A stretch of DNA of 64,000 nucleotides, from NCBI RefSeq assembly GCF_038404745.2, contig NZ_JAYKTT020000079.1:35182-99181 (forward strand), read 5' to 3'. A program made the position numbers and the translations under genes. The notes under the pieces are model-generated. The model did not search any database and was not told the DNA's origin. It was given only the letters and a program-made list of their open reading frames with translations. Source of the stretch: Chlorogloeopsis sp038404745. GTDB lineage: Bacteria > Cyanobacteriota > Cyanobacteriia > Cyanobacteriales > Nostocaceae. Numbering within the stretch: the stretch's first letter is position 1; each line of letters opens with the position of its first letter. Shown piece after piece: positions 45,206 to 53,300 of the stretch.

Positions 45206-45578
45206 ATTGGTTGCCTCGCAACGTGTAGCGTTGTCGCTATGTTTGTTCATTATAATCCACAATGTGCCACTGTAACATCACAAGTTCACTCTTTGCGATC
45301 GCATCTTTTTACACTCTCATTGTTCAGCCGATTGGAGTCTAAAAGAATACTGTGAAGTACAGGGAATTATCTCCTCAACTGCTTGCTGACTATTATTGAA
45401 GCCAAACAGAGTCATACTAAGAATTTTATATAGCGGTTTCTAGTCTGCTCAGGTACAAATTTATCTGTGTTTATCTGTGGTTAATTATTTCTTCCTGTAC
45501 CTCACTGGGTCGGTAAACGCTATAAAGCAAGCGTAAATGAAAGGGAGAAGGTTGTTCTTTAAATGGACATTACTATCA
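45206..45578. other. Intergenic stretch
   Basis: No supported gene. Positions 45460-45490 contain TTATCTGTGTTTATCTGTGG, a repeat motif common in cyanobacterial spacers. Confidence 0.5.
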
Positions 45579-46484
45579 TCAATTTTGATAATTTGAGACG
45601 TTTGAGTTGTGAGTATTGAAAACATAACGATCGTAGATTTTTCTGGGAGGAGTTCTTAAATCCCAAACGATTCTTAGCCATGAAAGTAGCTTCAGAATGT
45701 AATGGGTAACATCTATTTCCCACCAGTAGAAGCCTTGTCGTTCTGAAGCAGGATAATAATGATGATTATTATGCCAACCTTCGCCGAGGGTAATTAGAGC
45801 TAAAAACCAATTATTGCGACTACTATCTGTTGTGTTAAAACGACGATAACCAAAGATATGGGCAAGAGAATTAATTGTAAAAGTAGTATGATAAAGCAGC
45901 AAAGTACTTAAACAAAATCCCCATACAAGCATCTGTAACCCACTCGTTTTTAGCTGAGGAATACATAATTGAAACACTATACCAATCGCAGTTAAAATGA
46001 TTGCTAGTACAATAGGAACAGTCATATGGAAACGGTTTAACCACCGCAACTCTGGATATTGTGCAAAATCTCGGACTTGCTTTTCGTCTGTTTTAGAATA
46101 TTTAGGACACATCACCCAGCCAATGTGCGACCACCAGAAACCATTAACAATGGGGGAATGAATATCTTGTTCTGTATCTGCATAGCGATGGTGATGACGA
46201 TGACGCGCTGCCCACCATAACGGGCCTAACTGAGCTGAGGAATTGCCTAAAACAGCAAGAATAAACTGAAACCAACGTGTTGTTTTATAAGTGCGATGTG
46301 AAAAATAACGGTGGTATCCTGCTGTGATCCCAAACATCCGTATAAACCAAAGTGTGAGGCATGTAATGAGAGCAGGCCAACTAAAACCCACCCAAAAAAT
46401 TAATAGGCTACTAACATGAATTGATATAAAAGGAATATTGCCTAAAATATCTATTTTATATTCTTGTCTTGATAACATATGCAA
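45579..46484 (-). CDS. Acyl-lipid delta-9 desaturase (DesC-like)
   Basis: A 301-residue membrane enzyme. The three histidine boxes are HRYFSH (58-63), HRHHH (95-99) and HNNHH (near 230), which hold the di-iron centre; four membrane helices surround them. It inserts the first double bond into acyl chains of membrane lipids. The sequence is DesC-like rather than a CoA-type stearoyl desaturase in function, since cyanobacteria desaturate lipid-bound acyl groups; the position of the double bond is inferred. Two ATGs (46484 and 46478) are possible starts. It is monocistronic. Confidence 0.88.
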   Translation of the reverse strand: MHMLSRQEYKIDILGNIPFISIHVSSLLIFWVGFSWPALITCLTLWFIRMFGITAGYHRYFSHRTYKTTRWFQFILAVLGNSSAQLGPLWWAARHRHHHRYADTEQDIHSPIVNGFWWSHIGWVMCPKYSKTDEKQVRDFAQYPELRWLNRFHMTVPIVLAIILTAIGIVFQLCIPQLKTSGLQMLVWGFCLSTLLLYHTTFTINSLAHIFGYRRFNTTDSSRNNWFLALITLGEGWHNNHHYYPASERQGFYWWEIDVTHYILKLLSWLRIVWDLRTPPRKIYDRYVFNTHNSNVSNYQN

Positions 46485-46895
46485 GCTTTTGAATCAGTTT
46501 CGGAAATAGCAATTATTACTATAAAAAACTATAAGAACTTCGTTTTAAATATCTGTAATATTGCGCTCTTCTAGTTATAGTAATCAGGTTCTTATCTACT
46601 GTCGTCGCTCTAAAGAGCTAACCAGTGTTCATAGAGAAGCTCTGAATTTGTACTCCTCCAGGATGAAAGATGGGTGGTTGAGATTAAGTTTTGGCAAAGG
46701 TTAGAGGTGTATAAGATGAGTGAATAGCGTTTGAATTTGTTACAAAAATTTAAACACTTGGATGACATTATAGTCGTTTTCTGACTTTTGTATGATTTAA
46801 CTAGAGCAAAAGATAAATAGCATAAGAAAAGGTATAAAATCCTTAGTGTTCATAAAAATTTAAGTTCAGAAATTTTCATATGAGTTTTTTGTCTT
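46485..46895. other. Intergenic stretch
   Basis: About 410 bases with no supported gene between divergent genes. Confidence 0.55.
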
Positions 46896-47179
46896 ATGGT
46901 CAGGCGATCGCTCCAAGCATCACAGATTGGAATTCAACAGGCTAAAAGAGCGTTTGCCCGCAAGGGGTGGACTCAGGAAAATTTGGTGTTAGAAGTCGGC
47001 TTAAAGACTCGATAACCCATTTGGCGGTTTTTTCTGGGCGCTCATGCTACTATGATGCCAATCAGTTATTGCTCGATTGCTTGAATAGTAATTGTGAGGT
47101 AACAGCTGCGATTAGGCAAAAAATTGAAGCAACTTTATTGTTGCCTCAAAAGGAACTTGAAGATAGGGAATGGCAATAG
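46896..47179 (+). pseudogene. Remnant of a NACHT-type NTPase gene
   Basis: From the ATG at 46896 the frame reads MVRRSLQASQIGIQQAKRAF and ARKGWTQENLVLEVGLKTR, then TAA (47013-47015, codon 40), then PIWRFF. This is the N-terminal helix-turn-helix segment of large cyanobacterial NACHT proteins (family TRQPIWRFFSGR). One T seems lost in the T-run after CGG, and the next frame continues to 47179 with LLLDCLNSNCEVTAAIRQ and IEATLLLP, which resembles the far end of the NACHT domain. So the centre of the gene has been deleted. Such proteins act in defence or signalling. Confidence 0.65.
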
Positions 47180-47201
47180 CATTGAGATGAAAAATAAATG
47201 T

Positions 47202-47224
47202 CCCTGGGGAAGTTTCCCACAGGG
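47202..47224. terminator. Stem-loop after the giant phosphatase gene
   Basis: CCCTGGGGAA pairs with TTCCC(A)CAGGG, with a bulged A and a 2-base loop. On the minus strand it lies about 150 bases after the stop of the giant gene and is followed by ACATTTATTTTTC. It could end either this transcript or the plus-strand remnant. Confidence 0.4.
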
Positions 47225-47376
47225 CACAAAAATAGCAGACTCAATGCATATCAATCGAATTAGCTAAATTCGCCATCAAGCGATCGCTATTCTTATACTA
47301 AGTTGCAATCATAGGTAGTATTTCTCCCCCTGCCCCCCTGCCTGCCAAAACTAATATGTTTGAACGCAACTTGGTA

Positions 47377-50300
47377 TTAGGTAATACTCAAATTCACCTT
47401 CACAACAAAATCGTTGTAATCTTTGTCGCCGCCTCCTAATACATCCTCAAAACAGAAGATGTTGTTATCTAACAAATGTACATGATCCATCTTGTCTGGA
47501 TTTGCTCCTAAGAATGGGAAGTACACTGCTGGATCGTTATTAGTCTTGCCATCTAAAATTGCTTCTGGTTTACCATTAGCAATAATAAATGGTGCATAGA
47601 TGCTGCCAGGCTGAAAAATGCCTGTATAGGTAGCTTGATTGCTCACAGTCAAGTCAACGTCTGGAATACGCCCACCCAAAGCAGCTTGAGTATAACCATC
47701 TTGCCCAGGAAAAATATCTGCCGTGCGATCGCCATTAATATCAATACCACCCATCTCATCGGTTACCTGATAGAAGCCGACAAAGTTTTTGAATGCCGCT
47801 TTTGTGTTAACCACAAACTCAACTTTCACTTGTTGTGTCACATCCCGCAAATCAATTAGTTTTTTTTCTAGCTTTTCTTGCCAGCTTTTACCTAAATCAT
47901 GAAACGGGTTATTTTTGTCCTCGTTGTCTGGGATGTCTGGAGTGGGAGTAAGCAGATTCAGTGGCTTGTCTAATTCCAGAATGATAAATTCGTTGTTGTC
48001 AATGTCTGGCGGTCGTCCCACTGAAAAGGGATAATTGTTATCGTTGGCAACCAAAAGTGTTTTAGCATCTAGTACCAAAACATCTTCGATTGTTTGGAAG
48101 GGGAAAGTGAACTTGCTGCTGCCATCTTGATTCAAGTCGTTAGGATCTTGAATATTCAGCAGATCGACGATTTCTTCTTTGGCAACAAAGCCATTGGCAT
48201 CTTTTTTCGATAAGTCAACTTTATAGATTTTCTTGAATCTGGCTTCAGCACCTTGATTGTTATCTCGCTCAATCACCAGATATTCGTTGTGGTTGACGGC
48301 GGTAAAGTCACCAATGGCATGATTGGGATTTTCCAACTGGTAGTAGCCAAATAGCCCCTTATATTGCTCAGATACCACATCAAACTCGTAGATGCGCAGC
48401 GAACCAGTAGGATCGCCGAAGACAGTGCCTTCGAGCAACGGATACAAAGTTTGTTTATCCGGGCTAATTGCTAAACCCTCAAAACCTCTGGAACGAGCAA
48501 GATTTGAAACAACTGGCTCACCCACAAAGCGATCGCGCACGAGATCGCCTGTACCGGGAAAGTCGGTAAAGTAACCATCAACCCCTAAATTAATAAACTG
48601 CTCAAATTCTTTTTGCGGATCGCCGTTGTAATCAGATGCCAGGAAAATGCCTTCGTTGCGGAAGGTATACGGGTGTACCAACAAGCCTGCGGCGTGGGCA
48701 TCTTTCACTAAGGAAGTGGGAGTACCCAGAACTCTATCGGCATCAGTAATCGTGCCATCGCCATCCAAGTCATCCGGTTTACCATCACTATCACGATCTA
48801 CTGTATCAGCGGGGACAATCAACCGTTTGTTGGGGCCAATTCCAGTGGCATACTCTGCTATTTTAGCCAGTTCTGCTGGCTGGGTGAGGTCGCCGTATGT
48901 GCGGGAATCGCCACTGACAATAAAATCATAGGGCTTGCCTGTTAAGCCACCAAATAACTGAACCAAGGGTAAGTCAATGCCAGCCTTTGGCATCAAGTCA
49001 TTTTTCAGTTCCTTGAGATTACCCACCTCAAAAGACTGAATAAATACCCGCTTTGGATCGGTGAAGTTGTTAGCAACTAAGGTATCAACTAACTTCTCAC
49101 CCAAATTGATACCGATATTTGCAAAGTAGGTAGGATGCTTAGTTTCTGGATATATGCCAATTTTGCGTCCAGTTTCTTGTTCTACCTGCTTCACTAAATC
49201 AATAATTTCTGTGAGAGTGGGAACCTTTAAGTTGTCGTTGTCAAATTTGGTTGAGCGCAGATTGGGCAGACGTTCAATGGCATTGAGGGTTTTCAGTTCT
49301 GCCAAAGTCAAATCTTCGGTAAACCAACCCGTAACACTACGTCCATCGATAATTTTAGTAGTTTTGCGATCGCTAAATTCTGGACGCAGGTAAATGTCTG
49401 TACTAGTGTCGGTAGTGTTCACCGTGCCATCGGCGTTGAGAATTGCTAGGGCATTTTCGTGCCGCGCTACCAAAACCCCGTCTTTCGTAGCTACCAAATC
49501 TGGCTCGATGAAATCTGCCCCATCAGCGATCGCTAATTTGTAGGCTGCCAATGTGTGTTCTGGACGTAAACCACTCGCGCCTCGATGCCCGATGACAATA
49601 GGTGCATTGCCATCTAGGGTTTGAAACTCAGTCTTTTTGAGTACATCGGGATGATCGGGCGATCGCACAATCTCTGCGGTAATTTGATCGCGTGCTACAT
49701 CGCCCGTACCAGGAAAGTCAGTGAAGTAGCCATCAACACCTAAATTAATGAACTGCTTATATTCCTGTGCAGGATCGCCGTCATAATCTGATGCCAAGTA
49801 ACGTTCTTCATCGCGGAAGGTATAGGGGTGTACCAATAGCCCGGCATCATGGGCATCTTCTACTAGAGAAGTTGGTTCGGTGAGGGTTTTGTCGGCATCA
49901 TTAATTACACCGTCGCCGTTGATATCGTCGGGTTGTCCATCGCCATTTGTATCGACAGCTTTCACCGAGACTATCATTCGCTTCCACGGGCCGATACCAT
50001 CAGCATAGGTGGCTATTTCTTGCAAGCCTTGAGGCGATCGCAAATCTGCGTAGGTGCGAGAATCACCATTAACAACAAAATCGTAGGGTTGAGTTTCAAT
50101 TAGCGTTCCATCATCTTTGACATCAACTGCATCTAAGAGTTGAACCAGAGGGATGTCGGTTTTCTGATTCAGTTCTTTGAGGTTGCTAGCTTCAAAAGAC
50201 TGGATATATATTCGACTGGGATCGGTAAATCCAGTTTTCTCTAAAGTTGCTAGCAGAGGTTCTTCGAGAGACAAGCCCAGGTGATCGTGGAAAGTCGGGT

Positions 50301-53300
50301 GCTTGGTTTCCGGATAAATGCCGATTTTACGTCCCGTGTCTTTTTCAACTTGTTTAACTAGCTCGATGATTTCCTCAAACGTAGGAATTTCATACACGCC
50401 GTTAAATGCTTGGGTACGGAAGCTTTGCGGCATCTTTGCCCGCAGTGTTTTGATTTCTGCCAGGGTAAAATCAGAAGCAAAAAAGCCTTCTTCTGCCTTG
50501 CCATCAACAATTTTCGTGGTTTTGCGATCGCTAAACTCCGGACGATCTGCAACATCGGTGGTGGCAATCAAGTTTGGTTCGTGGCGAGCAATTAATACAC
50601 CATCCTTAGTAGAAACTAGGTCAGGTTCGATGAAGTCTGCTCCCCGTTCAATTGCTAATTTATAGGCTCCCAGAGTGTGTTCTGGTAGTTCCCCACTAGC
50701 ACCACGATGTCCGATTACAATTGGTGGTTTACCATCTAATGTATTTAAATTGACTGTATTTGGTGTGGGGATGGGAGCATCTAACAGCTTGCCAGTGGCA
50801 TCGAAGTGGAGCAAATAAGGGCCAAATTCATCTCCAATCCAGATTGTGCCATCAGCAGCGATCGCGATAGATTCTACATCGAAATCTGCACCAGTTAAGA
50901 GGCGATCGCTTGTATTTCCATTCACAATCTCGAAGGGAACTTTGCGATCGGGGTCAGATAATTGGATAAAGTCCAACACCTTGGCACTACCATCACCCCC
51001 AACCTCTGCACCTCGGAAGCTAGGATCGATGCGATAAATCCGCAGTAGATAATCTGCGCTGTTGTTCTTAGCGCCAAAACCGTTGTCAGAAAGGAACCAG
51101 AAGGAATTGTCATCGGCAAACTGGACACCGCTAAATCCTTGCACTGGTTGTTTAGCAAATGGAACAGTGCGTCCGTTGGTATTACCTGTAATTGCACTGC
51201 CTGATGGAGGCCCTTCTGCGAAGGTATCGGCTGGGAGTGAGGCGAAACCTTTAAGTGTAACTTTGGGTGGAGAAGCGACTTCCAGGTTATTGGGTAACTC
51301 AAGAATACCGAGTTTTTCCGGAAGAGAAGCGACTTTGATGTCAATGCTGCCATCAGGATTGGCTTGAGTTTCTGTCACACCAAAATCGTTATCGTTGAGC
51401 AGAGCCAGAGTATTTGGTGCTACCAGTGCTAATCCTTCCAGTTTTTCAACTCCGGTATAACCAAGTTGAGCAGCATTGGCGATGAGGCTCTTGCTGACAG
51501 GATTTATCTTGGCTACAGCTAATTCTTCAGTGGTTAACTGTTCGATAGTCTTATCGGCAGGCAATGTACCCAAGAAAGCAGGATTATTGATATTAGTCGC
51601 TCCTGCCAAGTCAATCTGGTAGATCAACTTATTGGCAGTGTTATCACCTTCGTCGTCTCGCTCTACCACCACGAATTTACCATTGCCGAGAGCGACAGCA
51701 TCGCCTATTTTGTCAGTTCCCGGTAAACCTTCCAGGATATATAGATACTCTCCCGTTACCTGCTTTGTAACTGTGTCAAATTCTAGAATTCGCAAATTGC
51801 GAGAATTTCTAGAAGTTGCATCATTGCTGACATCTGGATTATCAATTGCACTTTGAATAAAGGCATAAAGTTTTGTACCATCCAGCGCCACAGCTTCAAA
51901 GCCGCGATTATTCCGTCTTTGGGCGTAAACAGCAGGTAGCACGGGCGTACCGTAAAAAGTGCCGCCATTTTTGCTCGCGTTAGTAGCATCACCTTCGGGA
52001 ATGAAGCGGTCAATTAGTTTACCATTGCTATCAAAGTGGTAAATTGCCGGGCGGTACTCATCTACCATCCACAAGTCGCCATTTGGGGCAACAATAATCC
52101 CCTCCAAGTCAGCACCTAGCGGATCGTTTTGCAGGGTTTTGTTTGCTAGATCTACAGGAATTTCATCGGTGTAAGCCGTACCGTTTGCAGCAGCTTGGAG
52201 GTTGGGCAATCCTGTGAGCGGCGTTTTGCCATCTTGCCGAAATAACCCTGTTCTCTTGGTAATCCTAATTTCACCCGTAGTGCGGTTAAGTTCAAAACTA
52301 ACCACTTCTGGCTGGAAGTCAGGCAGGGGAAATGGTCTGTTGGCACCGATACTTTCTCCATTTGGCCCGCGATCGGTGTGGGTGACAAACTTGAGATTGC
52401 CATTTGCTGAGAGTCCTTGGAAATAAAGCCCGGAGAAACCGCCCAGGAGAATATCTTGCCCAGAAGAGGTGGTTCCTAACTTGGGCAGGTTGTTAAATTC
52501 GTAGGTAGTTAGCTTGGGCTGGGCAACGGGAGTGCGGGGATTGTAACTGCTGGTGTCAATAGTTAGTTGTTCGGGGAAAGCTTTGGCAATGTTTTCCCAA
52601 GGTACGAGCTTAAAGTTAGTGTTGATATTTTCACCATCAACAGTTACGGCAGGTTCATTGGAGCCGTCTTGAGTGACAAATAAGCCAAATGGGAATTTGG
52701 GGCCAAGCGGTACATTGATGACATCTGCGCCATCCGACTCTTGTACGCTGTCAATTGCACCGTTGTTACCTACACCAAAGCGCCCGATGTATTCGTTGTT
52801 GCCTTCACGGGTATAAGCTACAAAGGTGTTGTCTCCTTGGCTGGATGCGAGTAAATAACCTGTGCCATTTTTGCCGTAGTAGATGGTTAATCCTTCAACA
52901 TCATCGCTAAGGTAATTACCGCCCAAGGCTTTGACTTTATCGATCAGTTTACCTGTTGTGCCACCATTGGGTTCTGCTTGGAACTTCCAGATACCGACAT
53001 TTTCCTGCCCAATATAGAGGAAGCCGGTTTCTTGATCGGCAACCATGCCTTCAGTTTGCGGATCGACTCCATCGGCTGTGGGGATGGTAAACTCCCGCAC
53101 TCGTTCAGCCCCAATTTTGCCATTACCTTGATCTATGAGTTTGAACTGTGCTACATCTGGGGTTTCGCGACGATTGACAAAGACGTAGTAATCATTGGTG
53201 ATGGGGCTACGGTACATGGCAACTCCGTAAGCACTCCGCGATGATGGTTCATAGGGAGGACTAAAGGGTGCTGCTTGGAAGAGAGTACCAATACTGCTGT

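Noticed and set aside
10043..47015. Reassigned TAA codon
   Set aside because: Most confident genes in the window end at TAA or other normal stops with proper family lengths, so a code change is not supported; kept only as a pattern to check.
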